Assembly: GCA_037157565.1 (NCBI GenBank)
Contig: JAZHRO010000056.1
Location: forward strand, 34,037,501 to 34,101,500
Length of the DNA: 64,000 bases
DNA from: Thalassia testudinum
Taxonomy: Eukaryota; Streptophyta; Magnoliopsida; Alismatales; Hydrocharitaceae
Direction of reading: 5' to 3'
Under the pieces are notes generated by a model. It searched no databases. It saw nothing but the letters and a program-made list of their open reading frames with translations, and had not been told where the DNA came from. The translations under genes were made by a program, and so were the position numbers. Below, one piece after another: positions 11,821 through 22,960 of this stretch (position 1 is its first letter; every line of letters begins with the position of its first letter).

Positions 11821-12676
11821 AAACTTAACATCGAAGACCTAAAACTTAACATCTTGATGACCTGGTAAACTTAACTCGATACATAAATAATTGAGTAGAA
11901 AATTTGAATAGGTTAAACATTCTTGTGTGCCTTAACTAAGTGGTGCAACAAGCCAATTGATTAAGCTGTTTGGGGCACAAAACTTAAGATAAAAGTGATT
12001 CAACAGTAGCTCACCCCATCGGGTTGATTTTTAGGGTTGAACCAGGCACTCCACATTATTTTTGATTTTTAAAGGAATATATCTACACCCGTGTTTTCAA
12101 AACTTGGAGTGTTCCACTGAGCTTTGATTGAATATACCTAAAGATTAAATCCTAAAAGCTACTAAGCAAGATTTGAACTTTAAAATCAACCACATCTTTA
12201 ATAATGTTGCTTGAAAATCATTGGTTGTGCACGCACACAAATTGAAACTGATCATTAAGAGCACAATACATCTAAAGGGCCCATCACATTCTAAAGGAAC
12301 AATCATCCCAGACCTTAATTGAAATTGAGTAGGCATTGGCCCTAGGATTCACAGAGTCTATTTCAGGATATTCTCTTGAACGCATTTCAAATTAGTGATG
12401 TCTGCTTGATTCAAAATGTGCTAAGTTGGGGGGCCCAATTGTCAAATGACTTAAGTAAGCAGAGGTTTGGCATAATTAGCAGCCCTCAGGATACGCTCCC
12501 CCTGCTTCGTTGACCCAACTTTACCACCTTCAGGAGTAAGGAGAACATCAAATTCGTTGTGTGGTCAGAGTGCATTTCTGAAGCATAGGTCCTTAAGCTA
12601 CCCAATTTAGGGACAAGTTTGGTTTGATTGTCCTGCAGGGCACCTTTCTCTCCTCTATTTTCCCTCCTACTTTGCC
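11821..12676 (+). other. N1 leader region
   Basis: From about 11890 it aligns with the reverse complement of 46506-47280: GTGTGCCTTAACTAAGTGGTGCA, CCAGGCACTCCACATT, CCTAAAAGCTACTAAGCAAG and, at its end, CCTGCAGGGCACCTTTCT. That last block looks like a 3' splice site (TGCAG/G) just upstream of the ORF start and is kept in both copies, so the leader may hold an intron. I see no gene here. Confidence 0.55.
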
Positions 12677-12799
12677 ATGTATTCCTCCACACCACACTAG
12701 CATTTCCAATCTTATCATCCTACCACCACTTATCTCCAAGATGATTACTATCCCAACCTGACTTATGATGACCCATCTCCTAGTCAGGATAACCTTGAT
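12677..12799 (+). pseudogene. N1 unknown ORF, N-terminal fragment
   Basis: ATG at 12677 corresponds to the start of the N1 ORF1 at 46505 (minus): both follow GGGCACCTTTC and begin Met, a short S/T-rich stretch, then a D-D-Y-rich segment. A stop follows the ATG within ten codons here. The fragment ends where an N1-type LTR (12800) is inserted, and homology resumes near 14500. Confidence 0.5.
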
Positions 12800-13415
12800 T
12801 GATGATATAGACACATCTATTTAGGTTAAAATTCCTAATCATGCATGTTCCTAGGCTTAGATTTGCATTCCATGTTATAAATATTGCATAGCATGCATCA
12901 TTTTGCATTTAGAGTATTTGTATATATTTTAGGTTAATTAAGTCTTTTTTATGATCAGGAAAGAAGAGGATTTATTTCAGGGCCTCGAATGCATGATCAA
13001 ACCGTATGGATCTGATTAGGATGACAAGCGGAGTCTAATGCCTTCTAAATCGTCTAGATCAGAGTCCTATAGCATCATATGAAGTTTGAGGAAAATCAAC
13101 GGCTAAGAGGGTAATGTGACATACTTACGGGCATCGGATGAAAAATCCGACCGTACGAATAGATCTAGAGCAACGATCGCAGTCTGGCAGCGTGGGAATC
13201 ATCTCGATCAGAGCTCCGTAGCACCCTCTACAAAAAGAAGACGACGAATGACCCAGATGGCACCACATGGCACCATCCAAGTGGCCCAACACCGACCAGT
13301 AGCAATCGAAAGTGCCCATTCTTTATCCTTGACTTCCACTCCCAGCCATTGGATCTTGATCCAACAGCTAAGAGGCCTTCACACCGCTCTCCTCTTCACG
13401 ACACAAAGACAGGCT

Positions 13416-13467
13416 TAGCATAGTGGCTAAGTGCCCTCCATAGATCAAAGGGGCGCAGGTTCAAATC
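13416..13467 (+). promoter_or_regulatory. tRNA-like Pol III A and B boxes inside N1 LTR
   Basis: TAGCATAGTGG (13416-13426) fits the A-box consensus TRGYNNARNGG at every position. GGTTCAAATC (13458-13467) fits the B box except its last base. They are 42 bases apart start to start, as in a tRNA. The surrounding GTGGCTAAGTGCC resembles a D arm. The minus-strand N1 LTRs keep both boxes in the same relative orientation (42807-42858, 48714-48765). It does not fold as a full tRNA, so it is more likely a SINE-like remnant. Confidence 0.55.
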
Positions 13468-13679
13468 GCACCGTGCCTTCAATCCAGCTTTGCGGTGAGG
13501 TGTGTGCAAATTCAACCGCACGATCGACGATTGACGGTACGTGTGCTTCCACATGGCGTAGCGGATGACCTGATGTGCTCACGCAGGCATCAACGCACAT
13601 CCCCATGCTCCATCCAACACCATCTGAGTGCGGATGAGTGCTTGGTTGGCACCGACCTTCAGTGACAGCCTGGCGGGCC

Positions 13680-13706
13680 TTTAGTGACCCTTGTAGCTGT
13701 CACTAA
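13680..13706 (+). repeat. Inverted repeat TTTAGTGAC...GTCACTAA upstream of TATA
   Basis: TTTAGTGAC (13680-13688) and GTCACTAA (13699-13706) face each other across ten bases, about 150 bases before the TATA box. The N1 LTRs at 42500-42529 and 48407-48436 hold a longer version with 14-base arms. Confidence 0.55.
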
Positions 13707-13852
13707 TGGCATGCACTATGCGTGTGCCATCAAAGGAATTGAAGAGCGCCAGCAAGCTTTAGCGACGTTTGGGAGATTGGCTATCACGGATCTACAGCGA
13801 TGCCTTTGATGTCACTAAATGCCCTCTACATGAATTGCCCTCTTCCATTCAT

Positions 13853-13860
13853 TATAAAAG
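13853..13860 (+). promoter_or_regulatory. TATA box of nested N1 LTR
   Basis: TATAAAAG in CATTATAAAAGGACCCC, followed by a C/T-rich zone and the same downstream wording as at 11395. Confidence 0.65.
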
Positions 13861-14499
13861 GACCCCTACACCTCCCCTTCCTCTTCATCTCCTTTCTTCC
13901 TTTCACCACCTCCAAGGCTCTAGAGAGAGCTTGTCCCAAGCCCAGGATGCTCCTCTAGAGTAGAAAAGAAAATAGTTTCCCACCTCTCATCCCCATTCAT
14001 TGAGCATCCCGTGGCCTCTCTCATTGCCCTTCGGGAAGAAGATCCTCGCCGCGATGCCATCTTGCCCCACCCTTCGTCCTCCAGCTCCATCCTCGTTTGT
14101 TCCTCTCCTCACCACCTTCCTCCAGGCGACGTTAGAGCGAGTCATCCTTTGAGCAACCATCAAGGGGGATTCTCTCACCACTTTCTATCTTTATTGCTTT
14201 CGTAGTGTAATCTTTCCCACTTTCTTAGTTGTAAAAAATCATTTGACTAGAAATCCATGATTGTTTCTCTCTCTCTCTTATATTTTTGCAAGTAGATTAG
14301 CTAGATAAAATTTCATTGACCTAATCTCTTGCTTGATAAAAGATACCAAAAAAATTAGAAAAGATAAAAATGAAAAAAATAAATAAAAAGCAAAATGCAG
14401 ATTTTCATAAAACTAAACGTTCGCTTCCCCATGTTAAACTGGGGACTCACTTTTTGAGTTTCGTTTATAAATTTTATCTGATAGACACATTTTGCGAGC

Positions 14500-15821
14500 T
14501 ACGATGATGGGTCCTCTGAACCCTAATTTTAATTTGCGAAACATGCCTCGATCAATTAGGGATATGATTTTGGACCTCAATGTCTAGGGTCTAACCCTAG
14601 ACAACAAGATTATGATTATTATCCTTCTCATGCCTATACTGATTATAGATCTCCACCCTTTGATGATCAGCCTAACTTGATCTACAATCAAGAAGGATAC
14701 GATGATTATAACATCTACCCTCCCCAAGATTATACTGAATATAGGTCATCATTCCTCTTTGAACAACCTGAAATGACCTACTATCAAGGAGGAACCCAAG
14801 ATTCCTTAACTCCCCTAGATTTAACCCAAACCCACCCAACCTTGAAGCAAACCATTCGGTTCAGGTGAACCAGGTCCAAGAAAGGGTGTTGGCCAATTTG
14901 AGGAACACTATATGATCTTTAGAAACCAAGCCAACACCCTGCAATGAAGAATTGGAGCCCTTGATTCAAATGATTGACGATCTGAATAGTTCGTTATCAA
15001 ATTGGCTCCAAGATATTGAGGATAAGGGCCCAGGTGAGCTTTTACTTGGGAAATTATCAAGATTGAGGATGAAATTCGTGGTTGCATTAGTCTAATCTTG
15101 GGATGATTCTCAGGATGAACCCCTTTTAGGAGAGCCAATGCTAGAAGCTACTTGGCACCTGTAGGGGGGCACAATTTTTATGAGATCGGGGATGACTAGG
15201 TTGGTTTAGAGCAACCCATTGAGGATGAACCGATTTTCCCACCTGCGATCCCCGAGCTAGGAAGCGAAGAAAAATATGTCTCCATAGACCAGGAAATGAT
15301 AGATGATTGTGGCACATATAAATGAGGATCAAGAATTCTTTAATTCTAATGGTGAGGAATCTCTTAGTGAAGTCTCACTTGAAGTTAAGGAAAATGATTT
15401 TAGTAAGGCAAATGTGCCTGAGGAGCATGATGAACCATTTCATAGCTCGATAGTTAAAGATGGTGATCCTGTTGGGGTTAACTTAGAGGATTCAAATCCT
15501 AATTTACTACAAGATTCAATAGCTCACCCCAATCTTCAACCACACCCTAAAGAGCTGAATGAGGATACTTTTGAGATCATTGTACCCAAGTCAATCCTGA
15601 TTCAGCCACAATTATTGGACTTGGATAATTTAGATAGGGTGAATAATATGCAAGAGGTCCCGGAATATGAAATTATGACTATGTAGAATAGAAATTTGGA
15701 AATGAAAATCTGGGAGGCTAATTCTGAGGGAAATACAATGTTGGATCTAAGGGTTCCTATTGACTTGAAACCACTTACTTTTTACCAGGACCCTTATGAC
15801 AATTTTTATTCTGGGGATGTG
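14500..15821 (+). pseudogene. N1 unknown acidic ORF, main part (decayed)
   Basis: Aligns with the two N1 frames on the minus strand at 44713-46505. Visible blocks: a tyrosine-rich repeat (YNQEGYDDYN, then YRSSFLFEQPEMTYYQGG), the helix ending VQERVLANLRN, a block with LEPLIQMIDDLN and WLQDIEDKGPGELLLGK, and after a frame change an acidic tail (QEFFNSNGEESLSEVSLEV, then PHPKELNEDTFEIIVPKS). In-frame stops occur near 14586, 15092 and 15160 and in the tail. The frame change lies at the G6 run 15164-15169. The sequence is cut at 15821 by the N2 LTR. No known domain is recognisable and the function is unknown. Confidence 0.6.
15164..15169 (+). other. G6 run where the N1 ORF changes frame by -1
   Basis: Codons up to here follow the first N1 frame. 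Similarity to the N1 protein continues in the -1 frame after GGGGGG. The other N1 copy shows the same change at its own G6 run (45768-45773, minus). Confidence 0.45.
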
Positions 15822-17830
15822 TGATTAGCCCATATTTGTGGGCTATTTAAGAATTTAAGTGCCTAGACATTAAGTTAATTCTAACATTTATTTAGCATAA
15901 ATTAGGATGTAAATATATTAATTCATATTTCTAATTTAATTACATAATTCATTCATTGCATTCATATTTAAATGCATTTAGAATTAACTTAGAATTGCAT
16001 TCATTTAATTAGTTAACCAATTAGGTGCATTGCATGCATTATTTTAAGTTAACATAAAAGTTGAGGGTTTGTAAATAAATAACCATAATATTTTATTATT
16101 ATTTTCTTCTTCTATGAGCAATGGCTGCATTTCTTCCTCCAGCTACCACAGTGAAGAGCCCAATCAAGGAGTAGCACCAAAAGTGGATCTAGTCTCCTCA
16201 ACGGGGATAAGGAAGAGAGGGAGGCTGCCATGCATCGGGGAGACACCGTCCCACTCCACCATCGTGTACTCCATTCCACCACCGTGGTCTCCAAGGCTGA
16301 GCTCCACCACACCATGAGCCAGCAAGTTGACAGCTCGCCGTGCCAAGCCAGTGGACTCGTGCCAACACCGCAAGCGTGTGTCCCTGATGGCCACGCTTCC
16401 ATCACTGTGCCTCACAAGAATCAACATCACCACCTTCACCGCCATCACCTGCAACCACCACCGCAGCCGCCGCAACTCCATGCCCTGCATCTTCATCTCC
16501 CCCATCAGTTAAGACGTCCGAGAAGTTTCCCGAACGTCTGAAGCTTGGCCCCACATCTTCTTCTTTCTTCTTCCTCTGTTTCTCTTCACCTTAAAAACAA
16601 ACCCAACAACACACCATCCCCATGCGTAGCAGCAGCCACCTCCAACTACATACCATGCAACACCGCACACGCGCAGGCAATGCCCAGCCACTGTCTTCGC
16701 ACCTCTCGGCCAGATCCAGCAGCAGCCTCCGCGTCCTCCTCCCAACATCCGTGTGTCCACCAGCCCGTGGTCATCGCCTCCAACCACGCGCATAGAGCGT
16801 GCGCTACTCCAGTTGCACGCGCCCGCACCTCCGCCAGCGTGACCTCTAGCTATTTCCACCCATACGCCCCCCAGCCACGCGCATAGGGAGCACTGCACTT
16901 CTTCCCGCACTCCCTACAGTGCACCGTCAATGCTTGCAGCGTGCGACCAGTAGCATCCAGCAGCAGTAGCTGCAGCCTTTAGCGCTTCCCTGCGTGCGGC
17001 CTGCAGCGCGCAGCAGCAGCAGCTGCGGCTGAGCTAAGTGCGCCCGCACGGCCTGCGCGTCTACCGTGTGAAGCCCTCCGCGCACACTATGCGCGCCTCC
17101 TCGCTGCCATTCTCGCCATCTTCGTGCACCTCCGCCACGCTCGTAGTAGCACGCATCCTCCAGCAGTGCCACACTCCGCGCACGTGTAGTACAGTGCATG
17201 CACCCCCTCGCCAGGAGCCCACCGCATGCTACCTCTTCGACGCTCGTCCACTCCTCTTGCCAGGAGCCTTCCCGCACTCCATGTACGGCCAGCAACCACA
17301 GGAACCCACCTCCACCGTAGCTCCATCCTGCTTCCTCGGGGTGCCTCACACTTCGCCGCGATCGCCATCACAGAGCCCTTGGTCTAGAGATCCTCCTCCG
17401 AGCTTCACACCTCTGGCCATTCCTTCCTCCTCGCACACGGACAAGGGGAAGAATTTTCCCTATTTTGCTATAGTAAAGCCCCTATTAATAATTACATTTT
17501 GTGCCATTGTAAACTTTTATTATTATTTTATTAAGATGCATTGCAAAATATATCCTTTAGTTGTGCAAAATTGCTATTTCAGCATTTACACTTATTGTTT
17601 ACCTAATTTGAAAGTAGATTTGGCTTGATTTCTTGACAAAATCAATAGTGAACATTCATTTTTGATATTAACGAGTTTAATTAGGCAATTGACTCCCTGT
17701 GGACATGACCCGCTCCTAATTGAATGGTTATATTAATTGTTGATTAGTTGATTTTTCCACCACATAGAACTACAAACAACACGACATTTTATGTGACAAA
17801 CGACTTTAAAAGTGAAGAATCGACTCATCA
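15822..17830 (+). mobile_element. N2 5' LTR
   Basis: 2009 bases from TGATTAG to CTCATCA. It ends two bases before the PBS. Its last 360 bases match the Athila 3' LTR (TCCCTGTGGACATGACCCGC). The middle (16110-17430) is GC-rich and C-rich on the + strand, with open frames on both strands that look like composition artefacts. A hairpin-like pair AAGACGTCCG and CGAACGTCTG sits at about 16510-16542. No clear TATA box was seen. Confidence 0.75.
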
Positions 17831-17832
17831 AA

Positions 17833-17850
17833 TGGCGTCGTTGCCAGGAA
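17833..17850 (+). promoter_or_regulatory. Primer-binding site (tRNA-Asp type)
   Basis: TGGCGTCGTTGCCAGGAA starts two bases after the LTR end. It differs at two sites from TGGCGCCGTTGCCGGGGA, the intact form seen in the N1 element (47655-47672, minus) and known in many plant Ty3/gypsy elements. Confidence 0.8.
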
Positions 17851-19144
17851 GGCAACATGCTTAATTAATTCACAATTATTCATTTGTTCAAATTGATTTT
17901 TAATTGAGGCATATTTAACCTGTTTTATCTGATTTAGTGCGAGGTACACATATTACGCACGAATTGTCGCATCGGCCTCAGAAACGCCGTGGTGGACCTT
18001 GTCTCCACCACTCTGGAGGAGGAATCGAGTTTTGCATATATAAGGAAGAGCCTAAACATTGGTGAACTTTGTCATCACCAATTACGAAGAGGACATCTGG
18101 AGTGATCATTTTCATCTCTATCAATTTGTCAAGTAGATAGAATTTAGGTTTTAGAACTTTACTTTTCTTTATTTTCTTGCACTTACATTTGGTTTAAGAC
18201 CCTTGTTCTGAGGTATATTTTTAGGGGTTTGTTCCCAAATTTTATTTTAGGCCCATGTTGGGTAGTTTTTGGGAGTCTGTACCCTCTTTTCTTTAGATCT
18301 AGGTTTTCTTTTGTGGGTTGTTTATCTTCTACTTTTTGTGCACAAGTAGGTAAAAAAAAAAAAAAATGAGCTGCCTGCCCCTAGGACGAACCATTTCGGT
18401 CTGTATGAGTAGCCTCTAGATTTATTTCTCTGCATTGCATGCATTCTCGCATCGTTGATTGCTGGAAGCATGGTACGCATTCTCTTACTTTGCATCCTAT
18501 TCTTGATCACTCATTGCATTTGGACTTAATTTGAAGACCACGTAATCTGTATTGAATAAATCTAACAAGTGGTCACATATTTTCTAAAAAAGGACTAATT
18601 AAAGGAGGGACATTTTAAAAATCGAGGATTTGATTCTCAAACTTGGCGTGAGATTCAAAATTCAAAATCTTTTGCGGTGTATGCACACTTATATCTCTTG
18701 CACCACGGCACGCTTTTAGACACTCCTTAGGTTTGGAAATACTAGGACGAGAGCCCTCCTATTGTTTGATTCTAAAGTGTTTAGAACTTGAGATCAAAGG
18801 TTTTGTAACTCCAAAGAAGGGGATACTCTGTCATGGATTTTTGGGGGTAGTTGAGAAGCACCGTGAAAGCACAGCTTCAAAGGAAGGCTTAGGCCTACTT
18901 GCATCCCTCGATCTTCGGTCTTTGGACTTGCTCTACCATTTTAGATTTAGGGAAGAACACTTAAACTCCAACTAGCTCTTTTTAGGCAATTCGTAGGTCT
19001 ACAATAAGCACGTAAATTGATTGAACAAATTGTATTGTCACCTATAATATGACTTAAAATCAAAAGCCTAAATTGGGAAAGGCCTAAAGAGTCCTTTTTG
19101 AATTGTGTTTTGCTTGGGGAATTCTGATTGAGGTGTGAGTTAGA
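17851..19144 (+). other. N2 leader
   Basis: About 1.3 kb without a gene. From about 18520 it matches the Athila leader at 1-610. An A15 run lies near 18352. The block TGAATTGTGTTTTG is shared up to about 40 bases before the ORF start, after which Athila goes into gag and N2 into its own unknown frame. Confidence 0.65.
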
Positions 19145-20971
19145 ATGGACCACATTGATTTTCATCCTTTCACATCTTACCCACACCCTCACCTCCACTC
19201 TGCACTCTTCGATCCCATATGCCAAGATGGTCCATTCTTTGATGGACATAATGACAATCATTGGGATCCATTTTACTCCTATTACAGGAGTATTGGCCTA
19301 GTTAAGCCCCAAATCAGTGAGCAAAGCCTAGGAGCGGGATTTGCTTTGCCCAATATCCCATACACTGTAGAAGTACCCAACCTACCCTCCCTGAATAATT
19401 ATAATGGTTGGACGGTCACTCCGAGGTACTATAAGCCTGAGCCTGACTTCTCTCATGATAGAAATGACCTCTCCTCCTTGAAGATGGAAATACAGAAAAT
19501 GCAAGATGAAATGATTAAATTGTTAGGAGAATCTTCGAGAGCAGGCCAACAAGAAAGAGATGAAATTAGCCACCCAATCTACCCCATTGAGGATGATGTA
19601 CACCCCTCTACAATAGATGCATCTCCCGTGGGAGAGCTACACTTTAAGTTGGAGGGAAATTTTGGGGATTATGTAAGGGAGAATAGCTACTTTTCGAGGA
19701 TCAATTTTGAAACCTCCCCATTAGATGACACTTCCTTGAGAGATCCACTCCTTAAATGGGAGGAAGATAAATATGAAAGTAGCTATGCATTGGATGAAGA
19801 AAGGTGGCAACCCAAGGAAGACGATGATAAGGTTGAGTATCCACCTGAATTATATTGGAGTCAAAAGAAGGGAATGATGGTACCATTGGAAGACCTTGAC
19901 CCAAATGATAGTATTTTCGTGACATTTGATGAAGTGGGATGAAGTCAAGTTGTTAATCCAACCTTCCCTTCTAATCACGAGATGGAACTCAAGCCCACCC
20001 TTAGGGAACCTAACCGTCAAGAAATTAACCTATCTGAGGAGTCCGATGTTACTAGTGTAAACCATTTACCTCAGATAGAGTACCCTAGGGGATCTGCTGA
20101 GATATTAAATGATTCTAAACCTCAGGTATATGATGAATCATATGATGAGGAGAAGGATGAATTATATGAGGAACCTACATTCAAGATTTGGAGTGACACT
20201 AAGGATGATTATGTCTTATTTGAAGAGTTAGCCCCTGAGGATGTCACAAATTTGACTAAATTAGGTTTCCTTAGTACACCCATCAATGATATTTCTCCTC
20301 ATGATGAAATGATGGAAAATTTGGAAGCAACTTCTAAGATTTATGTGGATTCACATCTAGACTCCGGGAAAGATTTGAGTAAAGAACAAGAACCCGGGGA
20401 TGACATTGATAGGATAATCCCCAGATTTGTTGCTTCCAACCTGCCTTCATTTGATTCGAAGTCACCCTCTGATTCGCTTATGTCTAAAGGCGAAATTGTG
20501 ACTCCTGATGAATTGCAGGAAGATATATGTGATGGTGCAAGGAATGCTAGGGATGCAATTGAGGATTTGGAAAGAGTGTTAGGGATGGACACCGAGCTGA
20601 TTAAACCCAACCTAGATCTTATGGCCATCCCGTAACCTCGAAACTTGGACACCATAGAAGATCCTTGCCTTAGAGATTTGCTCACTTTTGTTTTGACCAG
20701 GGGACTTAACAAAGCACTGTTTGTTGTAATGGAGTATCGGGTATGGATTGATGATTTCTTTAATCAGTCCATTGCTCTGGGGGTTTATCTTTGCATCAGT
20801 CCTTCCCCATTCTTTTTGGAGGATCCTTGTCATCCTCCCCTTACCCCTTTGGAGGTTGTTATGCTAGTTTATCCTTTAGAACCTCCTCTGGTGACTTGGG
20901 AAGATTTCATTCCCATCTTAGTTGGGCAAGCATTTGCTATTGGGTACATCATCAACTCACCAATATCCTAG
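19145..20971 (+). pseudogene. N2 unknown acidic ORF (609 codons, two stops)
   Basis: ATG at 19145 begins MDHIDFHPFTSYPHPH. One frame continues to 20971 with only two interruptions, TGA near 19940 and TAA at 20633, both one transition away from a sense codon. The N-terminus (1-100) is rich in H, Y, F, P and N. Residues about 117-140 form a helical, coiled-coil-like stretch (SLKMEIQKMQDEMIKLLGES). The rest is strongly acidic (YDESYDEEKDELYEEP), and the last 60 codons are hydrophobic and P-rich (PLTPLEVVMLVYPLEPP). There is no zinc knuckle, protease or RT motif. The N1 protein has the same layout (aromatic N-terminus, helix, acidic tail) without close sequence identity. Few stops in about 1.8 kb of old repeat suggest it was selected as a protein until recently. 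Function unknown. Confidence 0.6.
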
Positions 20972-21118
20972 GTTACCTATTTTCTAGGCCAGCATTACTT
21001 TGCTCATTTTTAGGGCCTATTTCTGCAATCCTTGAACCTGATTTGTAGGTTCTTTGGCTACTCGACTGCTAACAAAAGAACGGCAGCCCATATCTGACCC
21101 AAGTAATATCCTTCTATG

Positions 21119-21152
21119 CAATGAGGACATTGCAGATTTTAGGCATGGGGGG
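21119..21152 (+). promoter_or_regulatory. Post-ORF motif CAATGAGGACATTG plus purine tract in N2
   Basis: CAATGAGGACATTG at 21119-21132 and TAGGCATGGGGGG at 21140-21152, same order and spacing as in the Athila-type element (6116-6149) and N1 (44684-44718). Confidence 0.65.
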
Positions 21153-22050
21153 TGTACTTGGGGATATACATAGCATAATGCATTCATGCATTTAATTAAA
21201 GCATTCTGCATTGCATACATTTGCATTAAAAATAATAATTTAAAAAAATTGTAATTATTGAGCTTAACAGGCTAGGCCCTGCATTCTTAAGCAAATCAGA
21301 ACTCTAGGTTAGACTAAGTTAATTCTAGGGTCAAACTTTAGAAGCTAAGAGAGCTACTAGCTTTAGACCTTTAGGGTCCTTTGTGGACTTAAAAACTTAA
21401 GTAGGAGTTATGTTGCGAATCATTCCTCAAGAGGTTGAGGAAGGAAAGCTAGGGATTGAGTTAAAAGGTGGGGTAGTACCTAGCGTCTTGTTCTACCTTT
21501 TGGTTTACGGGTCCTTGTAACCCAAGCATCCAAATTTCACACACTTGGTCTTGTGTAAGTAAGTAATCACCTTAATTCATTTCGTAAAAGAAATTTGGTT
21601 CACTTAGTTTTGACTTAAGAGAGGCTTGAAAACACAATTTTATTGGAAGAGTTCCTGCCGCAGGAGAGGTGGAGTATATACTCACCTTAAGGATGCGATG
21701 ATAACATATTACCTCCTCGGCGCTTGTCTCCTAGGATATCCATCCTACTGGGGGCATGTAAGCGCATTGTGTGGTTCAGGTACCATGGGCGGCTCTATCT
21801 CGAAGTGCCGATGCCACAGGCCTGAATATGCTTTAGAAATCCACGGGCGATACTATCTCGAAGTGTCGATTGCCAAGAGTTCTTGGGGTCACTATGGGCG
21901 GTGCTATCTTGAAGCATTAAAAGCCAGGCACCCTTCGAGGTACGGTAATGGGGACAATGAATCCGACACAGACTGTGTTGATAGTTGATCCGAGGTTAGA
22001 CTTAGAGGAATCAAACAACAATATATATATATACATTATTCAAAAAAAAT
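21153..22050 (+). other. N2 non-coding tail with tandem blocks
   Basis: No gene. TTGAGCTTAACAGGCTAGGCCCTG near 21263 resembles the Athila tail (TTGAGCTGATTGGGTTAGTCCCTAG at 6235). Three related blocks start at about 21784, 21842 and 21893, each containing GGGCG, a CTATCT core and GAAG (ATGGGCGGCTCTATCTCGAA; ACGGGCGATACTATCTCGAA; ATGGGCGGTGCTATCTTGAA). An (AT) run of 16 bases lies at about 22020. Confidence 0.55.
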
Positions 22051-22479
22051 CGGGGTTTGACCTCAACCAGCTCAGGCCATCTCAAGTCTAGCTCCCAGAG
22101 ACCTAACTCAGCTCAACTTGGTTGAGATGAGCTACTTGACCAAAGCTAGCTACTCCAACTAGCTAGGTATTCTCCGGGAAGACCAGACTCAGCTCATATC
22201 AGTAGAGCCAACTGTTAACAGGGAAAAATCGAGGTTTTAAAAAGATGTTTGTTGTAGTATAAACGAAATCGCCTCGAAAACAAATAAGAAATTTTTATTA
22301 CTCGAAAACCTAAGTATCCAAGGTCGAACACTGAGAGCAAATGGAATTTATTCACTAATCTCAATCAATGTAGTTGAACACTTAAGTCTACTCAAAGCCT
22401 AATTCAGAATATAATGCAAGAGTTTATGAATTAAAGTGTAGCAAAAATAGAAGAAAAATTGAGAGGAATAAAATAAAAA

Positions 22480-22960
22480 GGTTTCTTTTCTTGCTCTCTT
22501 CTTTAGTTTCTTCTTTCTTCTCTCTTTTCTTCTTCTTCTTTCTTCTCTTTTAGCTTTGGCTCTTTCTTTCTTTGACTTTCTCTGCCCTTAGCTCTTCTTC
22601 CTTGATTTCTTTCTTTCTTCTTTCTTCCTCTTCCTTGATTTCTTTCTTTCTTCTTTCTTCCTTCTCCTTCCTTCTTCTCTGTTTTGTGCTTCTGCCTTTG
22701 CCTTCTGACTTTGGCCTCTTTCCTTAGCTCTCCTCCTTTGCTTTTTCTCCTTCAGCCGCACCTCTACTACAGTGCCATGCTTGGCTCCTGCCTTCCTTTT
22801 TCTTTCTTTTCCTTCCTTGTTGCCTTCTATTCTTCTTTTCTTCAGCGTCTGCCCTTGGCTTTCTTCTTCAGCCGCTCCTCTTCTTCCTTCAGCCCTTGAG
22901 CTTTGGCCTTTGCTTTTCCTCCTTGGCTTCCTTAGCTTCCCTGCGGCTACACCTTCAGCC
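22480..22960 (+). repeat. Pyrimidine-rich tract in LTR-B
   Basis: Long runs of TTCTTTCTTCTT and related C/T words. The complementary strand encodes only K/E/R-rich low-complexity frames. Confidence 0.7.

Larger units (their letters stand above)
12800..14500 (+). mobile_element. Nested N1-family LTR (probable solo LTR)
   Basis: Starts TGATGATATAG and aligns from its first 150 bases with the U3 start of the minus-strand N1 LTR (read from 43463 downward): GCATGTTCCTAGGCTTAG, TTGCATTCCATG, ATAAATATTGCATAGCATGCATC, then GGGCCTCG and ACCGTATGGAT. It contains two related modules of about 150-base period (around 13001 and 13150), tRNA-like boxes (13416-13467), an inverted repeat (13680-13706), a TATA box (13853) and a U5-like end (TATAAATTTTATCTG). 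The exact right end and the target duplication are unclear. Confidence 0.6.
11139..15821 (+). mobile_element. Degenerate N1-family non-autonomous LTR element
   Basis: Segments align with the better-kept N1 element on the minus strand at 41765-59936: part of the 5' LTR with TATA (11139-11820), the leader (about 11890-12665), the start of the unknown ORF (12677-12799) and its remainder (14500-15821). The ORF is split by an N1-type LTR at 12800-14500. Right of 15821 the homology stops exactly where the N2 LTR begins (TGATTAG), so N2 inserted into N1. There is no gag, RT or integrase. Confidence 0.7.
15822..22212 (+). mobile_element. N2: non-autonomous Athila-related LTR element with unknown ORF
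   Basis: It has a 5' LTR (15822-17830), a tRNA-Asp-type PBS (17833-17850), a leader shared with the Athila-type element at the left edge, one long unknown frame (19145-20971), the shared CAATGAGGACATTG/GGCATGGGGGG motif (21119-21152) and a non-coding tail. There is no gag, protease, RT or integrase, so it would depend on a partner element. I could not find a matching 3' LTR; the tail is lost or replaced from about 22.05 kb. The left end is clean: N1 homology stops at 15821. Confidence 0.7.

Noticed and set aside
13416..13467. A true tRNA gene
   Set aside because: A and B boxes are present, but acceptor and anticodon stems do not pair.
11139..14500. Complete N1 element with LTRs at 11139 and 12800
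   Set aside because: The second LTR lies inside the ORF, not after a polypurine tract, and the first lacks its U3 start.
16112..17628. Several frames on both strands in the N2 LTR
   Set aside because: C-rich LTR sequence; frames overlap on opposite strands and carry no motifs.
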